A stretch of 64,000 bases of DNA from Athripsodes cinereus (GCA_947579605.1 OX388329.1:62001-126000), one strand, 5' to 3'; positions 22,260-35,789 are shown, numbered from the stretch's first letter. Numbers and translations: made by a program. Notes: a model not told the origin generated them from the sequence alone.

Positions 22260-22770
22260 TTTTTTATTGATCCATTTTTATCTTTTTTTATTATGTATAG
22301 GTAGGCATTTGAGGCGTCATAACTTCAAGTTTTTACATTAAGATGAGAATTTTAGTACATTTGTCCACGTTGGTACCTGCCTATTTTTTAATATTAAATA
22401 TGGGCATTCGGAGTGATAAATATCAAACTTTTCTATTGCAGAAGGTTTTAAATTCCTTTTTCATGTAGGTACCTACCATTTTTTTTGCTTAAATATAGGC
22501 ATATGGGGGGTGTCTAACATCACGATTTTTCATTGGGAAGAGGTTTTTAGCATTTTTTTTCACGTAGGTATCTACCATGCCTTTTTCTTGAATATGGGCA
22601 TGTGGGGTGGCTAACTTCAAGATTTTTCAATGGGAAGAAGTTATTAACATTTTTTTCAATGTAGGTACCTACTTACCTAATTATTTTTTAGAATTAAATA
22701 TGGGCATGTGAGGTGTCAAACTTCAAGATTTTTCATTGGTATTAGGTTATTACTACTTTACTTTTTTTCA
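22260..22770 (+). repeat. Minisatellite array, second copy of the ~100-bp monomer
   Basis: About five divergent units with GTAGGTACCTACC, T-run, ATATGGGCAT, TGTCTAACTTCAAGATTTTT and ATGGGAAGAGGTT, matching the 17535-18480 array. It lies immediately upstream of a Helitron-like hairpin/CTAG end, as in the first array. Confidence 0.75.
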
Positions 22771-22853
22771 TACTCCATTGTTTTCTATAACTCGTGTATT
22801 TGCACGGTTATCTGTTTATTTGAACCCCAGCGATGCCGGGTTACAAAAACTAG

Positions 22854-24263
22854 AATAACGTAATACGTAGGTAGGTACCTACATACACATACCTATGTAG
22901 TATGTACATACATATGCCAGAAAGTCCATTCACAAGGCAGACAGACATTCAGTATAATATATTATATATATGTAGATACCTAATGCACATTATTATACCT
23001 ATTATAATTATGTATGTAGAAAGAATATTTCGTCTTCATCTCCAATACACAAATAGCTAGGTACTTACACACACACACACACACACGCACACACAACGAA
23101 ACACCCCATTTACACTATATGTATACCTAAACTAGGTAGGTATATAGGTAGGAACAGACTTGGAGTAGTACATAAGTAGTATAGGTCAGTGTTCCGCTAA
23201 CTTTTTGTGTTCAAGGTACCTACATACATGCACGTATCAAATCAACAAGTTTTAGAGGTACATCAAAGCAAGAAGCATTGTTAAATTCATAGTTTTTATT
23301 ACTAAAATCAATATAATTACCTATCTTATATGAAAAAATGTTTAGCGAGAAATGTGAGCCTGTTTAACTGAGCACAGGTGAGCTCGTGCAACAAAGCGCT
23401 TCGCTCTTATAGCTCTCAGCTATTTTAGGTGTATTATCTTCACAAAACCTTAATTTTTTTCCGCGGCACACCAACTGGTATAAGTAATAATATATATTAT
23501 GAATATTATCTCTTCTTCACAGAAGCAACACAAAAATACCTAAATATTAGGTACATAAAATTAGGCGCCTTCCTTCTATAAGCTTTACCTATACTACATA
23601 TTTTATGTATGTGGGGCTGTTCAGAATATAAAGTTTCTAGATGCATTATCAACATTGAAATATACCTCTTTCTCACTATAATGGTCTGATATTTCCAAAA
23701 GTCCAGATAGTCCCTTGAAGAGTTTGTGATGTTCTTTTTAGTTTTATACTCACCCCTGATGATGCCAATTCGTTAGGGAAAGCGCAAGCCGTTTGCTAGT
23801 TTGTGGTATACCTACATACATAGTATGTAGGTATAGGTAGGTACTCCTGCACTTTTATGAAACTAATAACAGTATTACCTATTTCGTATTTAACATCGAA
23901 TGTCGTTTCTTAATGTTAACTCTGACACATTTGATTCAATAAACAATATTAATTTATTTATCAATTTGATGTTCGTTTCCTGAGCTGAACCGTGCACTGT
24001 ACTTATTAGAATATATAATCTTACGTGTGTATGTAATAAATGAACGCATATACATTTTGATTGTGTTTCTGTGTATGTATAAACATCAAATGAATTTCAG
24101 GTATGTATATAGATAATTATGTACCTACGTAAATAGGTATGTATCTAAGTTTGAATTTATTGTTTGATCCAGATTGTGCCAACACTTGAAATACCGTCTT
24201 GCCAACTATTCAACATTCCTACATCGCATCGCATCACTACGCTCGCAGACAGACACTGAATAG

Positions 24264-24300
<37 letters not shown>

Positions 24301-25555
24301 TAGAAGGTACTTTCTGCATATTTATACCTATGATACCATATCTATATACTATCACATGACATCTCTCACGGGTGGAATATGCAACCTACATAGGAAATAA
24401 TAATTTATAATTTGTCTTATTTATCATTTATTTCTTCATTTAAGTTATTTATTTCATTTATATGATTAACAGCGTTTAATAATCACATTACATATTATTA
24501 TTTAGTAATAGTGTTATGGACCAAACACTAGCCTAGCAGATGCACATGAACTCAATAGGTATGATGAAACATTTTCTGTTTCCTATATTGTCTAGAAATA
24601 ATTATGACAAATGTGTACCTAAACCAAAATCAAAACATGAACAATTTTTATGATAATGAAGGTATACCTACGGGGTGTCATATATTTTTATGATAATGTA
24701 AAGGTACCTACGGGGTGTCTCAGTATACCTATACGGTATCAGTGTCTTATATTTCATTTTGTTTTAATAATCTCAAACTCTACATACTTGTTTAACATTA
24801 TAATCAATTTTATTTACTAACGTACCTATCAGTTTATTATAATTGCAGGTAGATATAATATTATATACCTATAAGTATTCTAATAAAGTAGATTTCCTTC
24901 CTGGAAAGGACATAAAGATAATAATGGGCTGATGTCAGCCTATGTAGTCACAAGAACCGTCGTGGTTCGGAAACTTATGTTCTCATTTATAGATATTAAG
25001 AAAAGAGAATAAGTTCATCAAATATTCTAAAAACTTTGAAGTTCACTTTCAAGTTTCACTTTCACTAATATCTAATGGTGAATATCAATCATTTCTGTAA
25101 CAAAACCAACAACAAACACTTGTCGCACATGCTAGTAAAACTCATTCTCTACGTCAGCGCATGCGGCCTTGAATTCCCGATCTACGGAACAAATATGAAT
25201 ATTATAATCATTATTTTATTGCTCTCATTAGTTCTCAATTATTTATGATGCGCTCGGTTTTGAAATAATCTTCCTTATGTTTATTGAAACTTCTAGGTAG
25301 GTACTTAGTTAAAAACAAATGTTTATTCTACTATACATATTATTATTTATTTATTATTACAATAGATATACGGCGTGAGCCTTTTACATGTGTAAAATAT
25401 AATATTAAAGAAATTGCATGACAGACAGTAGCTACGTTTAAACAAGACAAGGAGTAATCACGAAAAAAGGACAATACACAACAAAAAAACAGTATGATAA
25501 ATATAATACATATAAACCATTCAATAAAACTTTTTAAAAATTAATTGATAAAAGA
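22854..25555. other. Non-coding, microsatellite-rich region
   Basis: Contains CA/AC runs at about 23070-23097 and 24270-24300, many GTAGGTACCTAC words, and a near duplicate of about 45 bp around TATACCTACGGGGTGTC (24660 and 24705). No gene recognised. Confidence 0.45.
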
Positions 25556-25920
25556 CAATCATCATCATCATCATCGCCCTCAACGCTCCTCTCGGGAGCA
25601 CAGGGCAGAAACCAGCCTCCTCCATTCAGAGCGTCTCTGTGCCAATTTGCGTCACCTCTTTCCACGACATTCCTTGCGCTCTGATATCGTTGTCATAGGA
25701 ACGGTGTATTGTGAAAGAGGGACGCCCGGGCCGACGGAACCCCTGCGAACGGAAAAACAGTGCTCTTTTTGGCCAACTATCATTAGGCATTCTCAAAACA
25801 TGTCCCAGCCAGGACCATCGTCTCTCCTGTATTACGGAGATTACAGGTCTCTGCTGGGTGCGCCGGCGCACAGCATCATGATCATCGTCATCATCAGCAT
25901 CAGCAAAAGACAATACTAGC
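25556..25920 (-). pseudogene. LINE 3' end fragment (same family as 47790-51170)
   Basis: The minus frame reads W-S-W-L-G-H-V-L-R-M-P-N, then G-F-R-R-P-G-R-P-S and G-M-S-W-K-E-V-T-Q, the C-terminal block after the RT. It is about 90% similar by eye to the copy at 47790-48070. This copy keeps the 3' end with an (ATC)n-like tail at 25557-25575, which the larger copy lacks. Confidence 0.75.
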
Positions 25921-28892
25921 AATAAATCATCAAAAATTGGGAAATCATTGGGAAATTCAACATAAGATTTAGATCATAAAAATATATAAGTATGTAATTA
26001 TAAAATGTTTAATTATGTGGATTATTAATCGTAAGAATGACGTCTTTCCACATCCTGTAGGTATCATGTTAAATTATCACGAATAAAACACTTATACCTA
26101 CCTAGGTAGGTACATATATTTAGTACATCCACTGTCACTGGTAAACTACATAGTCACGAGCGTTACAGTCTTTCAAGAGCTTCCGTTCTCATCATCAGGC
26201 AAGCGTAAAGTCATGTCTTGTGAAGTGAAGGTATTATTAAGATGGTAGGTACAACATCCTTAACTCAATTAGTAGGTACGCCACCTATCCTGATTGTTTT
26301 TTTATTGGTACGAAGAAGACGACATGCTTGTTTATGATTGTGTGAATGTATTTACATAATATATCACACACTCAATAGTTAGTAGGTACCTACATGTGTG
26401 TAATGTCACGAGTGATGGCATCCTTAGCTGTGAATCATATGTACCTACAGTCATCATGCTTGTACCGAAATAGTCTGCGGCACACACACATACATACATA
26501 TATCTATCTACATATGTACATACATACCTACCTACCTACGTAATATAGCTACCTAGATAATTATTTATTATATTTTAGTATACATACATATGTGTAGTAC
26601 CTATACCTATAGTAGTACGGAGACAAGGAGGGAGATACATCACATGCATATATCCGCGTAGGTACCAACCTCTACACAATCATAATAATTATATTATAAG
26701 ATTAATATAATACCCGTATAATAGTGAACACTCGACTCCCAGATAATGGACCCTCCCACGTGTGTGTGTAGGTAGGTACCTACCCGAGTCACTGATGGAC
26801 GGTGTGTAATGATAATAATACTAACAATATGTTGAATCTGCTGGCTACCTCGCTTGTGGAAAACGTTGTATACCTACCTATTAATGATACGATAAAGAGA
26901 GAGAGAAATAATAAAGTTATATATGTAGTAGGTGTCTAAAATAAATAAAATAATAATATTAGGTACATACATACATATCTACCTATACAATAGTGATAAC
27001 AATCTCGTCTGGTGAAGTTCCATGTTACATTATGTATACGATGATTGTGTTGGTGGATAGTTACTTATCACCAGCACCTACATAGGTAGGTATAGTAGTT
27101 CGGTTCTACTTAGTAACTATAGTGATCGATAATATGTAATTATAATGGTTTATTAATATCTCGTCATCGGTGTGAGCACAATTCAAGATGACACCGCGGC
27201 TCACTATTGTGTATGTACATTTATGTACATAGGTAGTTAGGCAAGTAGGTAGGTATATAAGTGGGAATATACCTATGTAGTCTATGTACGCAAGCATAAA
27301 AAGTTTATATTAGTCGTGTAGATGTTTACCAATGATTCAACTCAATAACTTCCTAATAGTCATGTATGTATATATGTATATATTAGCCACTAACATAACA
27401 TTGTCTACATATGTATGTATGTAGTTTAACACTGACTTTGTTCTGATGCTCTTACTGCAGTACCGTAGCTATATATTTGTTTCCGCACTTTGACATAAAT
27501 CTAAAGGGACCCTCTACATCTTTTTAGTACTGAAGAAAAATAATTTAAATGTCTATTTTTCTTATTGTGTCTCTTACAATATCTGTTCATTGACATTTCT
27601 TTCTACTATAAATTATTGATTGCGAGAGAGACGTGTTTCGAGTTATTAGGTCATTATCATCAGAGATTGTTTGATAATAACCTAATAACTCAAAACGTCT
27701 CTCTCGTGACCAATAACTTTCCACAATTCGTCGCTTAAATAGAAAAGTCATATTTCAAAAATTTTAAAAATGATGTTATGTAGAAACGAGTCTGATTTGG
27801 ACATATGACAATTTTCCGTATATTTTTTTATCAGTTACCTAAATTTTCAATAAATACTTTCAAAGCAATAAACCATCTTGTTAAGCATTTAAATACCTTT
27901 AAAATGATATAGGTATCATGTAAATATGAAAGCATAGAAAAATTTCGTATAGTAAAATTTAAAAAAAAACTTTTAATGCGTCTGCTGTATTGCCGTACGG
28001 CTGTACTGCGACTGCCGTAATTTTAAAATATGTCACTTTTCCATTTAACCAACGAATTGTCCACGTGATTACGATGTAGGTATTTAAGTACTCTTAGCAT
28101 TACTATATATGTAGGTACATATGCATGGATATGTAAGCAACTGCATAAATATGTATAAAATTAGTGTGTGTAAAGACAAGTCTAATACCTACTATCATTT
28201 TATCCTTTCCAGGTAGCTACCTAGCTACATCTCCCACTTCTTTTAATAATATTTCTAGTGTAACGTACTCATCTTAAACGACAATAGCACATTGCTTACA
28301 AAGAAGATACATACCTACTACAAGGATCTACCCCCCAAAGTTATATCATCTTACGGTGTTTTGTTCTCTTACTCTACCCACCCCATTTGTGATATGGCAT
28401 GATGGTGAACTTTTTTAAAGTTATATTTTTCTCTTCAAAATAAATATTATGAACTACTCTTTATAAGAAAATTACCTAAAATTCTTACCAAGCCAAGTTA
28501 GTGTCTCGATTACATAGGACACTTACCTATGTATGTACCTACATACAATTCAGAAGCAGCGTGACTTCCATACAAGCAATAATATGCAACGCATGCCCTA
28601 AAATAAATTAAAAAATCTTAAAAGAATATATTGTAGGTATCTACTTAGGTATGTATATGTAATACATGTAATACAATGATAATAGAAAATATCATTTTAA
28701 GATTCTTTATTAATTTAATCTATGCGATTATACAAGTGCCTACCTATGTATATAATGATATTTGGAACATGTTCCAGATTATTTTTATATTTTAGACCAT
28801 GTGTTGTATATTTGTTTGTATAGAAGACACGCCGATGGTACATAAGTAGATATAATATATTATAATTATTCTATATTGTAATCTAATTTAGT
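25921..28892. other. Non-coding, repeat-rich region
   Basis: Scattered GTAGGTACCTAC repeats. A hairpin-containing tail at 26165-26205 (minus strand CTGATGATGAG...TTGAAAG) resembles 22062-22100, and divergent copies of the 17645 repeat lie near 26265 and 28340. No gene recognised. Confidence 0.4.
27623..27706. repeat. Long hairpin / palindromic repeat
   Basis: Arms 27623-27660 and 27672-27706 (CGAGAGAGACGT... and ...ACGTCTCTCTCG) pair over roughly 35 bp around a loop of about 12 bases. The minus strand also contains CTGATGA and later GAAACACGTC, words of a hammerhead-like core, although stems I and II are poor. Confidence 0.65.
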
Positions 28893-29045
28893 CGCCTCTG
28901 GACACAGCACTTCCCGATAATACAGGGCAAAAACCAGTCTCCTTCACTCACAGAGCGTCTTTACGTCGCATTCCCAACGATCTGTTATTGTCATTACAAT
29001 GTTGTATTTTAGAAGAGGAACGTAAAGGATGTCGAAATCTGTAAG
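28893..29045 (-). pseudogene. Divergent LINE 3' scrap
   Basis: CAGGGCAAAAACCAGTCTCC...CAGAGCGTC...ATCTGTTATTGTCAT parallels 25600-25700, so this is an old copy of the same LINE 3' region. No open frame. Confidence 0.5.
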
Positions 29046-29067
29046 GTGTATCTAACAATTATGTATT

Positions 29068-29222
29068 TTTTTTATTTTTTTAAAATATATATCTGGGTTT
29101 TGTTATAAACTCAAATACAACCTTAAACACCTTTCACAGTAAGCTTGAGTCGTGAAAAGGGGAGTTTACCGGCACCTGGGATTGAACCCCGGACCTCCTG
29201 TTCACGAGGCTGAGACTCAACT
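29068..29222 (-). mobile_element. tRNA-derived SINE (family A), full copy
   Basis: On the minus strand, a head with B box GGTTCAATCCC is followed by a body (TTTCACGACTCAAGCTTACT...CAAAACCCAGATATATA) and an A-rich tail. A 10-bp target duplication ATTATGTATT lies at 29058-29067 and 29223-29232. Related copies are at 48529-48708 and 52789-52882. Confidence 0.8.
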
Positions 29223-29232
29223 ATTATGTATT

Positions 29233-30779
29233 AACGTTTTAACGTTATTACGTTATATACTGGTATATAACTATAACTATAAACGTAACAACGTATTAAC
29301 TAAGTATTTATTTATAAAACATTATAATATCTAATATATTTTTATTAAAAGTTTATTATAGGTAGGTATAGTCGCTTCGCTAGCTAACTCCTGTCACATC
29401 TAATACTTGTCATTGTCATTAAATGGGCGGCTGTGGGTGTACAAGTTTTTTATTTTGATATATATTTTTTTAGTGCAAAAAGCGGCTGTCGGTTGCGATA
29501 TAGCACTCACAAACACCCACACAAACCAATGTCGTAACTAATGGAAACCTTCCTATTTAGGACACGGCTTCAGCACTGATAAACTGGTACCTATAGGTGG
29601 TGGTGGTACCTATAACTTACATAGTCTCCGCGTGCTTAAATTCACTTATGTGGTCAGATTATTATTAAAAACTATTTTACTATTTTATTAAAACTATTAT
29701 ATTAAACTATTATATTATTATTATCAAAGAGAATATAATACCTACTACGTAATAAGAGACGCAACTCCATACAAACAAAATTGACAGAAAAAATGTATGG
29801 AAGATCCGATGCGAAGGTACCAATATTGGGATTCGAAATTCATTATGATTATATTGGTATTCTGGGGGAACTATACACTGCCATCTATAGAGACTGCGGT
29901 GTAATAGTTTGTAATAAAAGCTTTCCAGAATAACCACAGATGGCACATAATATGTGTATATTATAGGTAGGTACTACTTTTCAAATCATAATTTTTTTTG
30001 TTGATAAAATGAAACAATACTTTTTGAAAATTGATTTATTACAGTATAAGAAACATATATTAAGTATAACATTTAAGAACAAATTGCATTATTATAGTTA
30101 TAATACTGAACATAATTTAATACAGGCAAACAGGCACAAATCACTTGTCAAGCGGAATGCCTTAATAAAAATATATTACAACTTTAGTAAAAGGCAAAAG
30201 ATTTATTCGTATTGAAGGGAAACCAGAGTTATATTACAACTGTCAATATTAAATAAATTACGAGTTCTTTGAATATAGCAGAATATGAATTCATTTTTAT
30301 ATTTGGCAGCTGACTCTCATCTTCAGTTGTTCATTCTCTGTTCTCAGCTCATCAATGAGTACATCACACCTCGAAGACAATACAAGGATATTATATCCAA
30401 TTCTGAATCTTAGTCGCACTAACTAAACCAACTTTTACAGCTCAAATGCTGTCAAAATGAACTATTTCCTTATACAAAATTAGTGCAACTGTTGAATCAA
30501 CAATAATTATATTTTTATTTATAGTATTTTTATGGTGGCAACACCTCATACATTTGCAGTGTAGTACTGTATGTTGTATTTCCTCTTCCCTATAAATCGT
30601 CGAATAAAGAAGTACTGTTCAAAATCACTCCCAGAGTTTTAAATTAAATAAAAGACAATTTTTTCCCCATCCCCACATCTGGAGTTCAACAGAAACTAAG
30701 ATTCAGAATTGGCATACTGTATTAAAAATATACAAAAACACAAGTAACATAGGCGACACGCCGCATTAGGACAGTAACA
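29233..30779. other. No recognised gene
   Basis: AT-rich. Several ORFs of 60-80 codons have no domain. A TATAAATCGTCGAATAAAG stretch near 30590 could belong to an old LTR but has no partner. Confidence 0.35.
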
Positions 30780-32125
30780 TTTTGAAACGTGTTCCTACAA
30801 CTCGACAAAGCAACATAATCTTCAATTTGATGAAGAATAATATACAAATCAGGATCAATAAGGATGGCAGTTATTTCTCATATCTAAACACATACACATA
30901 GATGAATGGCGCATCAGAGTATTGAGATGCAATTTCTTAGAGTATTATCGGACAGATGTTCACAGTGGCTGACGATCTGAAAACGAAAAATACAATGAAA
31001 ATCTACACACAAAACAAACTACTTTTGTGAAATTACAATGACTTTAGATGTTAAATATTCACCATTTTGAAACGTGTTCCTACGACTCGACAAAGCAACA
31101 TAATCTTCAAATTTGATGAAGAATAATATACAAATCAGGATCAATAAGGATGGCAGTTATTCCTCATATCTAAACACATACACATAGATGAATGGCGCAT
31201 CAGAGTATTGAGATGCAATTTCTTAGAGTATTATCGGACAGATGTTCACAGTGGCTGACGATCTGAAAACGAAAAAATACAATGAAAATCTACACACAAA
31301 ACAAACTACTTTTGTGAAATTACAATGACTTTAGATGTTAAATATTCACCATTTTGAAACGTGTTCCTACGACTCGACAAAGCAAAATAATCTTCAAATT
31401 TGATGAAGAATAATATACAAATCAGGATCAATAAGGATGGCAGTTATTCCTCATATCTAAACACATACACATAGATGAATGGCGCATCAGAGTATTGAGA
31501 TGCAATTTCTTAGAGTATTATTGGACAGATGTTCACAGTGGCTGACGATCTGAAAACGAAAAAAAAATACAATGAAAATCTACATACAAAACAAACTACT
31601 TTTGTGAAATTACAATGACTTTAGATGTTAAATATTCACCATTTTGAAACGTGTTCCTACGACTCGACAAAGCAACATAATCTTCAAATTTGATGAAGAA
31701 TAATATACAAATCAGGATCAATAAGGATGGCAGTTATTCCTCATATCTAAACACATACACATAGATGAATGGCGCATCAGAGTATTGAGATGCAATTTCT
31801 TAGAGTATTATCGGACAGATGTTCACAGTGGCTGACGATCTGAAAACGAAAAAATACAATGAAAATCTACACACAAAACAAACTACTTTTGTGAAATTAC
31901 AATGACTTTAGATGTTAAATATTCACCATTTTGAAACATGTTCCTACGACTCGACAAAGCAACATAATCTTCAAATTTGATGAAGAATAATATACAAATC
32001 AGGATCAATAAGGATGGCAGTTATTCCTCATATCTAAACACATACACAAAGATGAATGGCGCATCGGAGTATTGAGATGCAATTTCTTAGAGTATTATCG
32101 GACAGATGTTCACAGTGGCTGACTA
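30780..32125. repeat. Tandem array, 285-290-bp unit, ~4.7 copies
   Basis: Units begin with TTTTGAAACGTGTTCCTAC at 30780, 31065, 31352, 31642 and 31929; the last is cut at about 32125 after GTGGCTGAC. Units differ by only a few substitutions and A-run lengths, so amplification or homogenisation is recent. No coding content recognised. Confidence 0.92.
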
Positions 32126-32839
32126 ACGGCGCAGAAGAAGTCATCCATCATCATCATCAAAGTTTTTGTCCACCATACATTTTGAAACAAGTTTTTATTT
32201 GGCAGCACTATGAAGTAAACATTTTGGAGTAAACGATTTACGTATGAATGAGTAAGAAATGATAAAAAAAAGTACTTAGCGATTTTCATCCAGTGGGAAC
32301 CGTGAAAAAAAGTCAGTTACGCTATATTTTTTACATATAACACATCTTCTTCCACCAGTCATTTTAAATATATATTATTCCTTTGATATATACTGGTCTA
32401 CAAATAAATAAATGGTAAAGGTGTACTCAATTTACGAATAAACAGAGTTTTAACCGTTTTAACGATTTGCTTACAAAAATATGCTCTCAGAGAACGGCAA
32501 ACATCTAACAAACGAATGAAAGTAAATGACGCGTATGACGCATGGTTTCTTAAGTTGGCTACACCGTTTCCGTTAAATTTTTGATATTGTAATGTTGTTA
32601 ATTCTTATCGGATAACCCCATATAAAAATTCTTGAATGGTAGTTGCGCCCCACTGATTATTATATTAAAACTATTTTATTTCGAATTTTAGAAATAAACA
32701 ATTATTAAATAATTCTTAGACATTTTAAACATAAAGATGTTTCAAACTGATTCTGTGTGCTATTTCGTACATTATTACAAATATATCTCATTTTAAGGTT
32801 GATATTTTCAACCGACGGTACTTGGTGGAAATTCATGTT
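32126..32839. other. No recognised gene
   Basis: AT-rich. The word AACCGACGGTACTTGGTGGA at 32812 is a divergent copy of a segment also found at about 22120 and in the satellite. Confidence 0.35.
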
Positions 32840-33553
32840 GAATTAATCCACACATAAATATTTGAGTCGGTTCGTATGTGCGTATGTCCTCAATGGACTC
32901 TGAAATAAGGAAAGACAGAAGTAAAATAATACACTCTATACGAGGTCTCATCTCCTGGGCAGGTTTAAGGCTAAAAACATTTTAAATATCTTATGTATTG
33001 ATAAAGATATTACAATTTTAATGAGATTCCCATACATTCGCTTGACAAAATTGCCAAGCGAATGTATGAAAATCCAATATTTATAGTCAAACATTTTTCA
33101 TTGTATTGAATTAATTTCAAAATGGATGTAACAATAAATAAAACAATACTGAAACTAAATAATTAGGGACTGTTTACATAATGAAACATTGTGATTGCTA
33201 ATGACAAAAAATCCTGAATTATGAGAATAAAAATTGCATATTTTTGACATTTTGAGCTATTTTCATAATGGAGGATATTATGAGACCATAGAAATCCATA
33301 CTGTAGAATAAGAATAGTATTATGTAAAAAATCCATAAACAATGTTAATTGATTTTTTGTATAAATAAATACAAAAGTACCTTGGTACCAGCCATAAGAA
33401 CCTATTTATTTTCGCCTAATATTTTTCTTTACTTTTCATGGCAAATCACTTGAAGATTTATGTAGGTACTACAAACTAAAAATACCAGTTTTAACCAATG
33501 TATTTGCACGGTTTTTGTTTATTTAAACCCGAGCAATGCCGGGTTACAAAAGC
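32840..33553 (+). mobile_element. Helitron-like non-autonomous element, copy 2
   Basis: Matches 21338-21940 over about 600 bp and the hairpin end AACCCGAGCAATGCCGGGTT (about 33525-33545). It lacks the minisatellite and Penelope-like insert of copy 1. The CTAG terminus is mutated here. Confidence 0.5.
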
Positions 33554-33696
33554 TTGTTATAAATAAAACACTTATTTATAGTATATCCGTTATATGTATG
33601 TATTCGTTTAACAACTTGTAATTTCTTTACTTTTCGCCAACCTGAAAGCCGGCTCGCGTCCAATAAAAAGTCACTATGGATATACTATAAATTTTT

Positions 33697-34245
33697 TAAT
33701 TACGCGGCGGCAGAATTGCCATCCACACTTCTCAGCATTATACAACCAGATAAGTCTCCATATGATCAGTCATGAACACACAAAAACTTAACAGTCTAAT
33801 GCCGGGAAAAATTCACCTATCCAGATATACAGGATATCAAAGGATTAGGCTCAAAACGCGGGATCAAAATACCAGCATTGTGCCTGAAATATCTGTGTTC
33901 AGAAACCTTTTTACAATATTACAAGTGTTTATTATAATAGATTTTTGAATTTTAATGTACAAATTAGACGGTAAATCTAATTTTTGTAAATTATTTATTA
34001 AAGATTTCGGAGTTACCCCTGTAGCTGACATGACTAAAGGTATTATATAAACGGACCTAGAATGCCAAATATTTTTTATTTCTCCTGCTAGTTCTGTATA
34101 TTTACGTATTTTTTCTGCGACGGTTGTTTGTATATTATGTGTATTTGGGACAGCGATGTCGATTAGGTACGTTATTTTATTACGTTTATCATGTAATACT
34201 AAGTCGGGTATAATTAATATCTCATTTTTTATTTTTTACAAAATC
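33697..34245 (-). pseudogene. LINE C-terminal restriction-like endonuclease domain and 3' UTR (family B)
   Basis: An open minus-strand stretch from about 34235 reads I-P-D-L-V-L-H-D ... Y-L-I-D-I-A-V-P, then A-E-K-I-R-K-Y-T-E-L and I-I-P-L-V-M-S-A-T-G, ending in I-V-K-R-F-L-N and a stop. The P-D...D-I pattern is the catalytic region of the PD-(D/E)XK endonuclease of R4/Dong-type elements. The 3' UTR ends CTGCCGCCGCGTAAT. A second copy of the C-terminus plus 3' UTR is at 61977-62218. Confidence 0.75.
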
Positions 34246-34574
34246 ACATAATTCGTAAATATTGCGCATCAACAATTGCACAAAAAAATGCACATTAAAC
34301 GAATTTTGAACGAAGTAGTCAAAATGACACATACAATCATGATTATCAGTTAAATATATTTTTTTATGAAACAAGCTTCACTCACATCCAATGAAGTAAA
34401 GTAAGAGTCAAAATATTATTTCTTCTCAAATGAAATATTCACAATCTTAAGTATCATTCACATTGCTTCACTTTGGATGATCATTCAGAGTGTCAGGGTC
34501 AAGCCTGTTCATCCAAAGTGAGCATACTGTGCATTCACTGCCATGTCAACATTCACGGTCATGTTGTATGTAGG
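34246..34574. other. No recognised gene
   Basis: AT-rich. A small hairpin (CACTTTGGATGA ... TCATCCAAAGTG) spans 34470-34520. Confidence 0.4.
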
Positions 34575-34764
34575 TACACTGAGAAAAATGCTAACGAAAT
34601 TTCACAACGAATCATTGGTACGTACTATCAGATTAGGACCAGAGAGAGGACAAACGATTCATTACTTCGAATCTATAATATTTACTTTTCGCAAACAAGT
34701 CGTTGGTTAATTAACAATAAAATTAAATTTCGTTGTGAAATTTGGTGAGTATTTTTCTCAGTAG
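34575..34764. mobile_element. Tc1/mariner-type MITE
   Basis: About 190 bp with terminal inverted repeats: left CACTGAGAAAAATGCTAACG, right complement CTACTGAGAAAAATACTCAC, both continuing into AAATTTCACAACGAA. Flanked by TA. No coding capacity. Confidence 0.75.
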
Positions 34765-35789
34765 GTATAGTTTGACGTAACTTCGTAAAAAATATTAAAT
34801 AAATAAAAAAATTAAACAATTTGAATGATGACGAAACAATTTTTACATTTTTATGTAGGTACCTATGAACATACCCACCTATTTTTTTTAAACTCTATTA
34901 TATCCACCAATTTTACCCACGGACATCTATATCAAATACCTATAATATACACATAATATATGATTGTATAACAAGCTAGTAATAACTAATACAGCCAGGG
35001 TAGCATAACTCCTGAATGTAGGCAAACTCAATTTCATGTTATTTATACGGAAGGTAGGTAGGTAGGTACATAATTATTATTTACAAGTTTATAAGTAGGT
35101 ACGGTAGGTAGTCTAGGCATGTAACGTCGTAGGTACAACCATAAACACTTGAATTGGGTAGGTACTTTCTTACTATATTCATATACCTACCTAATATAGA
35201 CACTAGTATATATATAAATAAATGTTTGTGTGTAGATATATATATTATGTTATTTTGTTGTCTGCCACCCACACACTCAAGTGCGAAGTTCCAAGGAGCG
35301 TTTCATTAAATCATTCCAACAAAAATGTTAATTGATGAACATACTTGACATGTAACTGCGGATGTAAATGCCAACAGTAAAGTAGGCAGGTAGGTACCTA
35401 CCTACATACGGGTAGGTTAAGTACTGAATATTATGTCGGTATATGTATTAGGTATATTGCAATCACCCACCTACGTACATATTATGTAGGTATGCGATAT
35501 GATAAGTTGATAAATTACATAGGTACCTACATTATAATAATAGTAGTGTGTACCTATTCGATATAAAGTTGGCTCAATGCGGTGGTCAATAAATAATTCC
35601 GAATCTGCATTAACATTCCGTTGTGGTGGTTAGTATGTAGCTAACTGAGGACAGTGGACAGCTGGTGCCGTCGCTCACTCACTCACTCGTAAACACTCTG
35701 GGCCTCTGGCTTCTGTCACCAGCTTAGTTAGTGGCAGACCACCAACATATATATATACATACATACATACCTACCTATTCTTTATTCTT
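34765..35789. other. Non-coding, microsatellite-rich region
   Basis: GTAGGTAGGTACC repeats. A less repetitive, GC-richer patch at 35570-35740 (with CTCACTCACTCACTCG) holds no recognisable exon. Confidence 0.35.

Larger units (their letters stand above)
21338..22853 (+). mobile_element. Helitron-like non-autonomous element, copy 1
   Basis: Text from 21338 to about 21940 matches 32840-33440 (both contain TCAATGGACTCTGAAATAAG-type sequence). The end matches too: AACCCCAGCGATGCCGGGTT forms a hairpin, followed by ACAAAAACTAG at 22843-22853. Copy 1 also holds a Penelope-like tail (22010-22150) and a minisatellite array before the hairpin. No Rep/helicase gene. The base after CTAG is A rather than the usual T. 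Confidence 0.5.

Noticed and set aside
23740..23810. Additional hammerhead-like motif (CTGATGATGCC...GGGAAAGCG)
   Set aside because: Stem I and the cleavage-site GTC could not be formed convincingly; mentioned only as a possible degenerate relative.
25545..25919. Plus-strand ORF of 124 codons
   Set aside because: Antisense shadow of the LINE C-terminal block on the minus strand; its His-rich start is an ATC repeat.
29710..29946. 78-codon minus-strand ORF with a hydrophobic C-terminus
   Set aside because: Hydrophobicity follows from AT-rich sequence; no signal peptide logic, no homology recognised.
34473..34748. 91-codon plus-strand ORF
   Set aside because: Most of it lies across the MITE at 34575-34764; no domain.
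35600..35750. GTGGTGGTTAG ... CTAACTAAG/CCACCAAC near-palindrome as an RNA gene or attachment site
   Set aside because: Pairing is patchy with large unpaired parts; not better than chance by eye.
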